A DNA stretch of 25,045 bases from JANRIZ01 sp033764445 (GTDB lineage Bacteria > Verrucomicrobiota > Verrucomicrobiia > JAWXBN01). Both the position numbers and the translations under genes were made by a program. The stretch is from contig JANRIZ010000017.1 of NCBI GenBank assembly GCA_033764445.1, positions 1-25,045 of the forward strand. Direction: 5' to 3'. The notes below the pieces were generated by a model that was given only the letters and a program-made list of their open reading frames with translations, ran no database searches and was not told the DNA's origin. Below, piece after piece: positions 7,008 to 15,643 of this stretch; the first letter of the stretch is position 1, and every line of letters starts with the position of its first letter.

Positions 7008-8723
7008 GTGAGTCTTGAGGGACAGGCGCGGTTTGACTGGGAGCTGGAGGGCTACAAACGCCTGGCGCGGATCAATGCCGTCATCAATGCCGAGGATGAT
7101 TTTGACAGGCTCATGAACGGGGTGCTGACCGCCGCCAAGGAGGTCATGACCTGTGAGATCGGGACACTTTTTCTGGCCGAGGAGGAGACGGGGGATCTGA
7201 TCCTTTCGGCCGCCTCCACCCGTCGGGAGGTTCGGCAGGAGGTTCAGAGGTTGCGAGTGCCCAAGGGGCAGGGAATTTCGGGCTGGAGTTTTGCCCACCG
7301 CCAGTCCGTCCTGGTTCGGGATGCGCAAAATGATCCGCGTTTCTACCGCAAGGCCGATGAGAAGTCGGGGTTTGTCACCCGGTCGGTGCTGACCGTTCCG
7401 CTGATCACCCGGGACCGGTGCATCGGTGTCCTGCAGGCGCTCAATCCCGAGGACCGCCCGTTTTTTGAGGAGTTTGAGATGCCGGTGTTCGAGGCCTATG
7501 CCGCCATGGCCGCCACAGCCCTTGAGAACCTGCGTCTGCGCGGGGTCGAAGCCCAAAAGCAGAAGACCGAGCAGGAACTCCATATCGCGCGGCAGATTCA
7601 GATCAATCTTCTGCCGCAGAATGTGGTGCACGGATTGTGTTGCGATCTGGCCAGCGTGTACGAGCCCAACCGGGCTGTGGGCGGGGATTTTTACGACTTT
7701 TTCCGGTTTGATGGCGCGCGCTCCGGGGCGGTCATCGGGGATGTTTCCGGCAAGGGGGTTCCGGCGGCCCTTTACATGGCGCAGTGCCTGAACCAGATCC
7801 GGTTCGCGTGCAAGTTCATGGATTCCCCCGGGCGGATCCTCTCGAGTGTCAACGAGTCCCTGGCGGCCAGTTCCCTCAACGGATTTTTCGCCACGGCCCT
7901 GTGCTGTTTTGCCCATCACCTCACCAATGAGATGGTCTTTGCCAGTGCCGGCCACCTGCCGCCCCTGCTTTACAGCGGCGGGGAGGTCAGGGAATTGGAT
8001 CTGCCCTCCGGCCTACCTCTGGGGGTGATGGAGGAGACCCGTTATGAGGAACACCGCGTCAGGATCGAGCCGGGCTCACTGCTGCTTTTTTACACGGATG
8101 GGCTCGTCGAAACGCGCAATCCGGCCAAGGAGGATTTCGGCCTGGAGCGGGTGCGCGAGATCATGCTCCGTCTGGGGCCGCGGCCCCAGCAGGTGGTCGA
8201 GGCGATCCAGAAAGCCGCCCAGGATTTCATGGACGGGGCCCCCTCACATGACGATTTCACCCTGCTGGCGATCGCGCCGCACGAGCCCGGCGAAGCGGTC
8301 AAAACCTTCGAGTTTCCCTGTTCCCCCGCGCATTTTGCGCAGGCCCGCCAGTTTGTCCGGGAGATACTCAAGCCCCACCCCTTTGATGAGATCGTCGCCA
8401 ACCAGATTGTCCTGGCCATTGACGAGGCCCTCACCAACATCTACCGCTACGCCTATTGTGAGGATTGCAACCAGACCGTGCGCCTGTCCATCGAGGCGGC
8501 GGAGGGAATGCTTGTCTTCTACCTCGTCGATCAGGGGCAGGCGGCGGATTTGAGCAAGGTCCGGTCGCGGTCCCTGGATGAGATACGACCCGGGGGCCTG
8601 GGCGTGTTCCTCATGTCCACGGTCATGGATGACGTGAAGCTGATCCCCAGTTCCAGCGGCGTGGGCAATCTGCTGGTGATGAAAAAGAAAATCCCCACGG
8701 CGTCGGGTGACCCGATCCGGTGA
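7008..8723 (+). CDS. GAF-PP2C (SpoIIE)-HATPase signalling phosphatase
   Basis: A 571-residue cytoplasmic signalling protein with three domains. A GAF sensor domain lies at about 20-175. A PP2C/SpoIIE-type serine phosphatase at about 190-425 has metal-binding motifs GGDFYDFF (D227), GDVSGKG (D245), FYTDGLVETR (D364) and HDDFTLLAI. A C-terminal RsbW-type HATPase at about 432-565 has IDEALTN (E473, N477), VDQG (507-510) and a GGLGVFLM lid motif. In partner-switching systems these activities oppose each other on an anti-sigma-factor antagonist; here both are in one chain. GTG 7008 is chosen because AGGAGA lies six bases upstream; the frame is open to 6966. No STAS antagonist or sigma factor is nearby. 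An HATPase of this type could alternatively serve only as a regulatory domain. Confidence 0.93.
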   Translation: MSLEGQARFDWELEGYKRLARINAVINAEDDFDRLMNGVLTAAKEVMTCEIGTLFLAEEETGDLILSAASTRREVRQEVQRLRVPKGQGISGWSFAHRQSVLVRDAQNDPRFYRKADEKSGFVTRSVLTVPLITRDRCIGVLQALNPEDRPFFEEFEMPVFEAYAAMAATALENLRLRGVEAQKQKTEQELHIARQIQINLLPQNVVHGLCCDLASVYEPNRAVGGDFYDFFRFDGARSGAVIGDVSGKGVPAALYMAQCLNQIRFACKFMDSPGRILSSVNESLAASSLNGFFATALCCFAHHLTNEMVFASAGHLPPLLYSGGEVRELDLPSGLPLGVMEETRYEEHRVRIEPGSLLLFYTDGLVETRNPAKEDFGLERVREIMLRLGPRPQQVVEAIQKAAQDFMDGAPSHDDFTLLAIAPHEPGEAVKTFEFPCSPAHFAQARQFVREILKPHPFDEIVANQIVLAIDEALTNIYRYAYCEDCNQTVRLSIEAAEGMLVFYLVDQGQAADLSKVRSRSLDEIRPGGLGVFLMSTVMDDVKLIPSSSGVGNLLVMKKKIPTASGDPIR

Positions 8724-8753
8724 TCCCCCCGGAGGGCAGACCCTGAAGGCCCG

Positions 8754-8771
8754 ACGGATGTTGTGATCCGT
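8754..8771. other. Perfect 6-bp hairpin downstream of the phosphatase gene
   Basis: ACGGAT at 8754-8759 and ATCCGT at 8766-8771 form a perfect stem with a six-base loop. A second stem CGGGG/CCCCG is at 8793-8797 and 8806-8810. Neither has a T tract, so rho-independent termination is unlikely. They lie in the 160-base gap before tig, which should also hold the tig promoter. TTGACG and TTGACC words at 8829 and 8840 are -35 candidates without good -10 partners. Confidence 0.25.
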
Positions 8772-8883
8772 GGCGGATTCCTCGTCGTGTTTCGGGGGCT
8801 GAAATCCCCGATTGACGCCCAAGGGGCTTTGACGTAGTTTTGACCCCTTTCAATCAATCCAAGGATAAGGACCCCCAAGAGCC

Positions 8884-10179
8884 ATGAATATCGTTGTCGA
8901 AGATGTTGCCGCGTGCCGTAAGGCCCTCAGGTTTGAGGTGACCCCGGAGGAAATCAGTGTCACCCGCGAGGAGATCACCCGTGAGTTCCAGCAGTTTGCC
9001 CAGGTGCAGGGGTTCCGTCCCGGCAAGGTGCCTCGGTCGGTGATCGAAAAGAAGTTTTCCGCGCAGATTGACGAGGAGATCCAGAAGAAGATCGTGCCGG
9101 ATTGTTACCGCAAGGCCATCGAGGAGAAAAAAATCCAGGCCGTGAACATCACCGATATCGACAAGATCGAGATCAGACCCGGTGCGCCGCTTTCCTTCAG
9201 CATCACCGTCGATGTGGCTCCCGAGTTTTCCCTGCCCGATTACAAGTCGATCCGGGTGAGCCGTGAACCCGTCGAGGTCGGGGATGCGGAGGTAGAAAAG
9301 ACATTGGTGACACTTTCCGAGCAGCGGGCCACCTTCATCGAGGTGACGGATCGTGCCGTGGCCATGGACGATTTTGCCGTGGTCAACTACGAGGGGACCA
9401 TTGACGGCAAGCCCCTGCGTGAGACCGCACCCAACGCCTACCTGCTGGGGGAAAACAAGGATTTCTGGATTCGTATGGGTGAGGAGTCCTTTGTGCCCGG
9501 GTTTGCGGCGCAGTTGGTGGGCCTCAAAACCGGAGAGAAAAAGGAGATCAGGGTCCGTTTTCCCGCGGATTTTGCGCAGAAGGAAGTGGCGGGACAGGAG
9601 GCCGTGTATCAGGTGGAGCTGGTGGGCATCAAATCCCGTCAGTTGCCCGAGCTTAATGACGATTTTGCCAAGGAGATCCTTCCCGGAAAATCCCTGGCTG
9701 ATTTGAAGGACCTCATTCGGAAGGACATGGTCAAGCAGAAGGAAATGAATGCGGAGAACAAGGTCAAGGATGAGCTGGTCAAGCAGCTTCTGGAGAGCGT
9801 GAAGTTTGAGCTTCCCGAGACATTGTTTGAACAGGAAAAACGCAAGGCCGTTTACGACATTGTCAATTTCAACCAGCAACGCGGACTCGATGGGCAGGCC
9901 ATTGAGGGCAAGAAGGATGAGATTCTGGAGAATGCCACGAAAAATGCGGGGGAACGACTGAAGGCTTCCTTCATTCTGATGAAGATCGCCGAGGTGGAAA
10001 ACATCAAACCCACCGAGCAGGAATTCATGAGCAATCTGCAGATCATGGCCGAGCGTTACGGGATGGCGGTGGACAAACTCATCCGCAAACTGCGGGATGC
10101 GAACCGTCTTCAGGAGGTCCAGGAAAACCTGACCATTGGAAAGACGCTTGATTTTCTTTTGCAAAGTGCTACAAAATAG
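8884..10179 (+). CDS. tig: Trigger factor
   Basis: The ribosome-bound chaperone that meets nascent chains at the exit tunnel. The 431-residue length is normal. Domains in order: N-terminal ribosome-binding domain with the signature loop GFRPGKVP (43-50), a FKBP-type prolyl isomerase domain at about 155-245 (VVNYEGTIDGKP, PGFAAQLVGLKTGEKKEI), and the helical C-terminal chaperone arms (about 250-431). It is followed by clpP after 12 bases and then clpX, the conserved tig-clpP-clpX order, so all three are probably cotranscribed. An AAGGA-like stretch lies about 12 bases upstream of the ATG, a weak ribosome-binding site. Confidence 0.98.
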   Translation: MNIVVEDVAACRKALRFEVTPEEISVTREEITREFQQFAQVQGFRPGKVPRSVIEKKFSAQIDEEIQKKIVPDCYRKAIEEKKIQAVNITDIDKIEIRPGAPLSFSITVDVAPEFSLPDYKSIRVSREPVEVGDAEVEKTLVTLSEQRATFIEVTDRAVAMDDFAVVNYEGTIDGKPLRETAPNAYLLGENKDFWIRMGEESFVPGFAAQLVGLKTGEKKEIRVRFPADFAQKEVAGQEAVYQVELVGIKSRQLPELNDDFAKEILPGKSLADLKDLIRKDMVKQKEMNAENKVKDELVKQLLESVKFELPETLFEQEKRKAVYDIVNFNQQRGLDGQAIEGKKDEILENATKNAGERLKASFILMKIAEVENIKPTEQEFMSNLQIMAERYGMAVDKLIRKLRDANRLQEVQENLTIGKTLDFLLQSATK

Positions 10180-10191
10180 GAATTTAAGAAT

Positions 10192-10827
10192 ATGCGAAAC
10201 GAAGGTTATCTGATCCCGACAGTGATTGAACAGACCGGACGCGGGGAACGCGCCTACGACATCTATTCCCGTCTTCTCAAGGACCGGATTATTTTTCTGG
10301 GGACGGGCATTGATGACGGGGTGGCCAATGCCATCATTGCCCAGATGCTGTTTCTGCAAATGGAGGATCCCAAAAAGGACATCAGCATCTATGTCAATTC
10401 CCCGGGGGGGTCCGTATCCGCCGGGCTGGCCATTTACGACACCATGCAATTTCTCACCTGCGACGTGGTCACTTACTGCATCGGCATGGCTGCCAGCATG
10501 GGGGCGGTTCTGCTGACAGCGGGCACCAAGGGGAAACGTTTCTGCCTGCCCAATGCCGACGTGATGATTCATCAGGTCCTTGGCGGCGCACGCGGCCAGG
10601 CTTCGGACGTGGAAATCCATGCCCGATACATGCTCAAGCTGAAACAACGCTTGAATATGATCCTCGCCCATCACACGGGTCAGACCATTGAGAAGGTCAC
10701 CAAGGACAGTGACCGCGACAACTTTATGTCCGCCGACGAGGCCAAGGCCTACGGTTTGGTGGATGAAGTGATCAAAACCCGCAAGGAACTCCCGCCCGGA
10801 CTTCAGAATATCCAGGTCAACCTCTGA
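10192..10827 (+). CDS. clpP: ATP-dependent Clp protease proteolytic subunit
   Basis: The serine peptidase that forms the double-heptamer degradation chamber served by ClpX. The 211-residue protein shows the catalytic triad at S102 (GMAASMGA), H127 (MIHQVLGG) and D176 (DSDRDNFMS), with spacing equal to E. coli S97/H122/D171. YVNSPGGSVSAGLAIYDTM supplies the oxyanion strand. A short N-terminal segment precedes YDIYSRLLKDRIIFLG, as in other ClpP, so a brief propeptide may be removed. It lies 12 bases after tig and 4 bases before clpX. Confidence 0.98.
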   Translation: MRNEGYLIPTVIEQTGRGERAYDIYSRLLKDRIIFLGTGIDDGVANAIIAQMLFLQMEDPKKDISIYVNSPGGSVSAGLAIYDTMQFLTCDVVTYCIGMAASMGAVLLTAGTKGKRFCLPNADVMIHQVLGGARGQASDVEIHARYMLKLKQRLNMILAHHTGQTIEKVTKDSDRDNFMSADEAKAYGLVDEVIKTRKELPPGLQNIQVNL

Positions 10828-10831
10828 TCCT

Positions 10832-12109
10832 ATGGCCCGCCCCAACAACCTGACGATGTGTTCTTTCTGCGGAAAGAGCCACGCCGAGGTGCGTAAGCTG
10901 ATCATGGGGCCGGGCGTTTACATCTGCGACAACTGCATCAATGCCTGCAAGAGCATTCTCGACAAGGAATTCGGCGAGGAAAGCAAGAAGCAGGCCTCCA
11001 AACTGAAGGTTTCCAAGCCGGCGGAAATCCGGGCCAAACTCGACCACTATGTCATCGGCCAGGACGCGGCCAAAAAGACCCTCGCGGTGGCCGTCCACAA
11101 CCACTACAAGCGGCTCCTTCAGGAAGCCTCCACGGTGCTTCCCGGCCCCAGTGAAACGGATTGGGCGGCGCATGCCGATGTGGAGATTGAAAAGAGCAAC
11201 ATCCTGCTCATCGGCCCCACCGGATCGGGCAAGACCCTGTTGGCGCGGACCCTGGCCCGCATTCTGGATGTGCCCATCTGCATTGCCGATGCGACCACCC
11301 TCACCGAGGCGGGGTACGTGGGCGAGGATGTGGAGAACATCATTTTGAGGTTGCTCCAGGCTTCCGACTACGATGTCAAACGGGCGGAGATGGGCATCGT
11401 GTACATTGATGAGATTGACAAGATCGGGCGCAAGAGTGACTCCGCCTCCATCACCCGCGACGTTTCCGGCGAGGGGGTGCAGCAGGCCCTGCTCAAAATC
11501 CTGGAAGGCACCACCTGCAATGTGCCGCCACAGGGGGGACGCAAGCATCCGCAGCAGGAGTACATCCAGGTCAATACCGAGAACATTCTTTTCATCTGTG
11601 GCGGCGCCTTTGTCGGTCTCGATAAGATCGTCCAGCGACGCCAGAGCGGCAAGGTACTGGGGTTTGGAAACGCCAAACCGGAGGAACCCAGCTGGGTGAC
11701 CGATCCCAATTTCATTGAACCCGAGGACCTCCTGAGTTTTGGGATGATCCCCGAGTTTATCGGACGGCTGCCGGTGGTGGCCTCTCTGGCCCCCCTTTCT
11801 GAGGACGAGTTGGTGCAGATTCTCACCGAACCGAAAAACGCCCTGGTCAAACAGTTTACAAAACTCATGGCCATGGAGGGTGTGGGCCTGCAAATGACCA
11901 AGGATGCCCTCAAGGCCCTGGCCCAGGTCGCCCTGCGCAAGGGAACCGGCGCGCGGGCCCTCCGCTCGGAGATTGAGCGGATCATGCTCGACCTGATGTA
12001 CGAGGTTCCCAGCCGCACGGATATTGCCGATGTCACGATCAATCGGGCGGTCGTCGAGGGCAAAAAACCTCCCATCATCCGCAAGAAGGAAGCCCAGGAC
12101 GCGGCGTAA
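10832..12109 (+). CDS. clpX: ATP-dependent Clp protease ATP-binding subunit ClpX
   Basis: The AAA+ unfoldase that feeds substrates to ClpP. The 425-residue protein begins with the ClpX zinc-binding domain (cysteines 10, 13, 32 and 35 in CSFCGKS and ICDNC). The AAA+ core follows with Walker A GPTGSGKT (128-135), the GYVG pore loop (161-164), Walker B VYIDEIDK (D193, E194), the GGRKHP RKH loop and the C-terminal small domain ending in MYEVPS. The ATG lies 4 bases after the clpP stop, so translation is likely coupled. About 80 bases follow before the convergent lspA stop; no clear terminator was seen there. Confidence 0.98.
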   Translation: MARPNNLTMCSFCGKSHAEVRKLIMGPGVYICDNCINACKSILDKEFGEESKKQASKLKVSKPAEIRAKLDHYVIGQDAAKKTLAVAVHNHYKRLLQEASTVLPGPSETDWAAHADVEIEKSNILLIGPTGSGKTLLARTLARILDVPICIADATTLTEAGYVGEDVENIILRLLQASDYDVKRAEMGIVYIDEIDKIGRKSDSASITRDVSGEGVQQALLKILEGTTCNVPPQGGRKHPQQEYIQVNTENILFICGGAFVGLDKIVQRRQSGKVLGFGNAKPEEPSWVTDPNFIEPEDLLSFGMIPEFIGRLPVVASLAPLSEDELVQILTEPKNALVKQFTKLMAMEGVGLQMTKDALKALAQVALRKGTGARALRSEIERIMLDLMYEVPSRTDIADVTINRAVVEGKKPPIIRKKEAQDAA

Positions 12110-12192
12110 GGGGTCTGCGGATTTTTAATCGCCTGTTCGAGTTCCTCCTGGTCTCACCCGATCTTCCGAGGTCGGTGAAGACAGCCCGAAAA

Positions 12193-12681
12193 TCAGTCGG
12201 ACGGGTTTGATGGTTTCGGTTTTTGTGAAGGGGTGGGGTTCAGAAAGGAGAGCAGGAGGAACAGACCCACGCCCACACAGATCGCACTGTCGGCCACGTT
12301 GAAATTGGGGTAGTGATACGGGCCGAAATGAAACTCCAGAAAATCAATGACCGCCCCCTGCCGCAGCCGATCGGTCACATTGCCCAGAATCCCGGCGACC
12401 ATCAGTCCTCCCGCAAATTGCTGAAGGGGGGTTGTGCCAAAAAACTCCTTCCGGAACCAGAGGATTGTCGCCAGGGCCAGAAAGGCGATCAGTCCCAGCA
12501 GCACGCTGCGACCCTGCAAAATACCAAAAGCCGCACCGCTGTTGAGGGCGTAGCCAAAGTGAAAAAAGCCGGGAATGACCGTGACATGCCGCAGCCCCCC
12601 CTCCAGCCAGTGGGTCATGAAAACCTTGCTGGCCTGATCCAGCACGTATACCGTGGGGATTGTGATGAGGGGGATTTTCAT
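12193..12681 (-). CDS. lspA: Lipoprotein signal peptidase (signal peptidase II)
   Basis: Cleaves signal peptides of diacylglyceryl-modified prolipoproteins in the inner membrane. The 162-residue protein has about four hydrophobic segments. It carries the catalytic aspartates in the two family motifs, GNVTDRL (about 111) and FNVADSAIC (about 131). VLDQASK near the N-terminus and ALNSGAAFGIL in the middle are also typical. The ATG at 12681 is chosen because the open frame upstream runs back into ileS. It begins 31 bases after the ileS stop on the same strand; ileS-lspA is a common pair. A hydrophilic Pro/Lys tail closes the protein. Confidence 0.95.
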   Translation of the reverse strand: MKIPLITIPTVYVLDQASKVFMTHWLEGGLRHVTVIPGFFHFGYALNSGAAFGILQGRSVLLGLIAFLALATILWFRKEFFGTTPLQQFAGGLMVAGILGNVTDRLRQGAVIDFLEFHFGPYHYPNFNVADSAICVGVGLFLLLSFLNPTPSQKPKPSNPSD

Positions 12682-12712
12682 CCGGAAAAAAGTTGTCCGG
12701 GAGTGGGAGAGG

Positions 12713-15523
12713 TCAGCTTTTAGGATGGGCCAGAGACCATTCCACCGCCTCCGCGTCGCGTGCCGTGAGGTTTGGATGGACCGGGTGGGTGCCGACGGAA
12801 CGGTCGTATTTCCAGGATCGCGCGCATTTGGGTGCGAAGCCGGAGCCGGCCAGCACCTGCACCGTCGGACCCTCGGTGACCAGTTCAAAGTGGCTGACGA
12901 TGATGAATTCCGCAAAAACCTCCTCTGCTCCGCGCAGCACGGCTGCGACGGATCCGTTTTCGGGGACGTAGCGGACCCAGGCCTCGATGCTTTTGCCGAT
13001 GAGCTTCTGCTGACGCGCCTTTTCCAACTCGGCCGCAATTTGCGAACGGACCTTCAGCCAGACGGCGATTGTTTCCTCCAAGTCCGCCTGTTGCCAGTCA
13101 GGCCGTGGGGCTGGAAAAGACTGCGTGTGCACGCTGCCGCCATTCGGGTGGAGGAACCCCCACATTTCCTCAGCGGTGAAGGGGATCAGGGGGGCGGAGA
13201 GCAGGGTCAGGGATTTCAATGTCTCGTGCATGACCGTCTGGCTGGCCCGGCGGCGGAGGGAATGGGGGAGGTCGCAGTACATGCGGTCCTTGGTGATATC
13301 CACATACAGCGCGCTCAGGTCCACCGAACAGAAATTATTGATCAGATGATAGACCCGGAAAAACTCGTAGGCCTCGTAGGCCGCCAGGCAATCACGGATC
13401 AATCCCTGCAATTTGCCCAGAAAATAACGGTCCAGGTCCAGAAACCGGTTGTCCGCATGGGCGGAGAGGTCCACAGCATCCTGTGCCGGGTCAAAATCAC
13501 CGATATTCCCGTGCAAAATGCGGAGCGTGTTGCGGAGCGTGCGGTAGCTGCCGCTGACATGGTTGAAGATTTCCTCCGACCAGGGGACATCATTCTGGTA
13601 GTTTTCGCTCGCCACCCAGAGGCGGAGGATATCCGCCCCGTATTTTTCCACCATGTTCATCAGGTTGATCGGTTTGGAATAGCCCGTGCCGGACTTGGAA
13701 AGTTTTTTCCCATCCAGATCGACGACAAATCCGTTGGTCAGCACGGTTTTGTAGGGGGCCGTGCCGCGGGTGATGACCGAGGTCAGGAGCGAGGACTGGA
13801 ACCAGCCGCGGTGCTGGTCGCTGCCTTCGAGGTACATGTCGGCGGGAAATGTGACATGCGGATGGGTCCGGGCCACAGCACGGTGGGAGGAACCCGAATC
13901 GATCCAGACATCGATGGTGTCGTTTTTTTTGGTCAGGACCGCCGCCTCCGGCAGGCCCAGACGTGCAGCCAGGGCGGGGGCCTCACTGGCAAACCAGACA
14001 TTGGAACCCTCCTTTTCAACCAGGTCCGCGAGCCGCCGGATCGCCGCCGGGTCCAGAACCGGCCCCTTTTCCGGGTGGTAAAAAGCGGGCAGGGGAATGC
14101 CCCAGGTGCGTTGACGGCTGATACACCAGTCGCCCCGGGATTCGACCGCCCCCGTGATGCGGTTGCGGCCCCAGTCGGGCACCCATTTGACCCCGTCGAT
14201 GGCCTGGAGCGCCGCCGGTTTGAGTCCGGACTCCTCGATCTTGATGAACCACTGTTCGACCGAGCGGAAGACAATGGGAGTTTTGGAGCGCCAGCAATGC
14301 GGGTAGGTATGGTTGAAGGTTTCCTCGTGGAGCAGGGCCCCGGCGGGCTTGAGGATTTTGTCGATGATGTCCCGGTTGGCCGCAAAGACATTCTGACCCG
14401 TGAGCCAGTCCACACCCGCCTCGGCCGTGAAACGCCCGTAATCATCGACCGGGGAGAGAACCCCCAGATGTTTGCCGACATGGTAGTCGTCCTTCCCGTG
14501 TCCCGGAGCGATATGCACCAGGCCCGTGCCGGTATCCGTCGTGACGAAGGTGTCCCCGGTCAGGAGGACGGAATCGCGGTCGAGGAAGGGATGGCGCACG
14601 GATTTCAGTTTCAAGAGTTCCTGGCCGCCGAGGGTGCCGATTTTGTGCAGGCCCAATTCCGGAACCAGGGCTGTGATGGAGGCATGCAGGGCATCGGCCA
14701 CGATCAATGCCTCGTTCTGATTGGCGAGGATTGCGTAGGGGATCGAGGAGCGGAGAGCCACGGCCAGATTGGCGGGCAGTGTCCAGGGTGTGGTTGTCCA
14801 GATGACCACCGAGGTTTTGAGCCCCTTGAGAACCGGAAGGCCCAACAGGTCTTCCGCATTTTGCGGCGCGGCAAAACGCACGAACACCGCCGGGGTCTCG
14901 TGATCGAGGTATTCGACCTCGGCCTCCGCGAGGGCCGTCTGCGCCCCCGTACTCCAGGAGACGGGTTTGAGACTCTGGTAGACCATGTCCTTTTCGACGA
15001 TCTCCGCAAAAAGGCGCAGCACCTCCGCCTCGTAGACCGGGTCGATGGTCAGGTAGGGATTCTCCCATTCGCCAAAGACGCCCAGACGTTTGAACTGTTC
15101 GCGCTGGATGCCGATGTATTTGCGGGCGTACTCATCGCACTTGCCGCGGATTTCCGCCGGGGACAACTGGCGGGCCTTGGAGCCCAGGTCCTTCATGACC
15201 TTGAACTCGATGGGCAGGCCGTGGCAATCCCACCCGGGCACAAAGGGCACGCGATGGCCGGACATTGTTTTTGATTTCAGGACAATGTCCTTGAGGGTGA
15301 TATTCAGGGCATGGCCCATGTGGGCATCGCCATTGGCGAAAGGCGGACCATCATGCAGGTGAAAAGCCGGGTGGTTTTCCCGCGAGGCGAGGATGCGGCG
15401 GTAAATCTCCTCCTTCTCCCACCGTTTGAGAATTTCCGGCTCCCGTTTGGTGAGGTCCGCCTTCATCGGAAAGTCCGATTCCGGGAGGTTGAGTGTGTTC
15501 TTATAGTTGATCGGGGTAGTCAT
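12713..15523 (-). CDS. ileS: Isoleucyl-tRNA synthetase
   Basis: Charges tRNA-Ile. The 936-residue class I synthetase has the HIGH-type motif as HMGH at 68-71 (after PPFANGDA), the KMSKS-type motif as KLSKS at about 605, the CP1 editing domain in between, and an anticodon-binding domain in the last third. The terminal zinc-binding region is degenerate: KCARSWKYD keeps one cysteine where CxxC is usual, and the following HPNLTARDAEAV has none. Aminoacylation residues otherwise look intact, so the enzyme is probably functional. The upstream intergenic region on the other side faces a sugar isomerase gene divergently. Confidence 0.97.
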   Translation of the reverse strand: MTTPINYKNTLNLPESDFPMKADLTKREPEILKRWEKEEIYRRILASRENHPAFHLHDGPPFANGDAHMGHALNITLKDIVLKSKTMSGHRVPFVPGWDCHGLPIEFKVMKDLGSKARQLSPAEIRGKCDEYARKYIGIQREQFKRLGVFGEWENPYLTIDPVYEAEVLRLFAEIVEKDMVYQSLKPVSWSTGAQTALAEAEVEYLDHETPAVFVRFAAPQNAEDLLGLPVLKGLKTSVVIWTTTPWTLPANLAVALRSSIPYAILANQNEALIVADALHASITALVPELGLHKIGTLGGQELLKLKSVRHPFLDRDSVLLTGDTFVTTDTGTGLVHIAPGHGKDDYHVGKHLGVLSPVDDYGRFTAEAGVDWLTGQNVFAANRDIIDKILKPAGALLHEETFNHTYPHCWRSKTPIVFRSVEQWFIKIEESGLKPAALQAIDGVKWVPDWGRNRITGAVESRGDWCISRQRTWGIPLPAFYHPEKGPVLDPAAIRRLADLVEKEGSNVWFASEAPALAARLGLPEAAVLTKKNDTIDVWIDSGSSHRAVARTHPHVTFPADMYLEGSDQHRGWFQSSLLTSVITRGTAPYKTVLTNGFVVDLDGKKLSKSGTGYSKPINLMNMVEKYGADILRLWVASENYQNDVPWSEEIFNHVSGSYRTLRNTLRILHGNIGDFDPAQDAVDLSAHADNRFLDLDRYFLGKLQGLIRDCLAAYEAYEFFRVYHLINNFCSVDLSALYVDITKDRMYCDLPHSLRRRASQTVMHETLKSLTLLSAPLIPFTAEEMWGFLHPNGGSVHTQSFPAPRPDWQQADLEETIAVWLKVRSQIAAELEKARQQKLIGKSIEAWVRYVPENGSVAAVLRGAEEVFAEFIIVSHFELVTEGPTVQVLAGSGFAPKCARSWKYDRSVGTHPVHPNLTARDAEAVEWSLAHPKS

Positions 15524-15608
15524 GGCGGGAGGTTTGAAGATAAAAAGTTTGGCAGGGGAAGCAATGGAATTTTATCGCGGAGCAGCTTGGGTGGCACGAA
15601 GAAAAAAA

Positions 15609-15623
15609 TGGCATGTTCCCTGC
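15609..15623 (+). promoter_or_regulatory. Sigma-54-like promoter candidate before the sugar isomerase
   Basis: TGGCATGTTCCCTGC at 15609-15623 keeps the GG-N10-GC core of sigma-54 (RpoN) promoters and most of the TGGCAYR-N4-YTGCW consensus. It ends 21 bases before the isomerase ATG, so the leader would be only about 9 bases. A chance match is possible, and no sigma-54 activator gene is in the window. Confidence 0.25.
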
Positions 15624-15643
15624 GTTATTGTTAAAACCCCCGG

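Noticed and set aside
8854..10905. 683-codon minus-strand frame opposite tig, clpP and the start of clpX
   Set aside because: It overlaps three well-identified genes in full; GC-rich codon bias leaves the complementary frame free of stops.
12110..12192. Terminator between clpX and lspA
   Set aside because: Only short 4-bp pairings (CCGA/TCGG) and no T tract next to a stem were found.
12653..15274. Very long open frame antisense to ileS (873 codons)
   Set aside because: It is the mirror of a high-GC coding region; the product is low in family-like motifs and ileS on the other strand is unmistakable.
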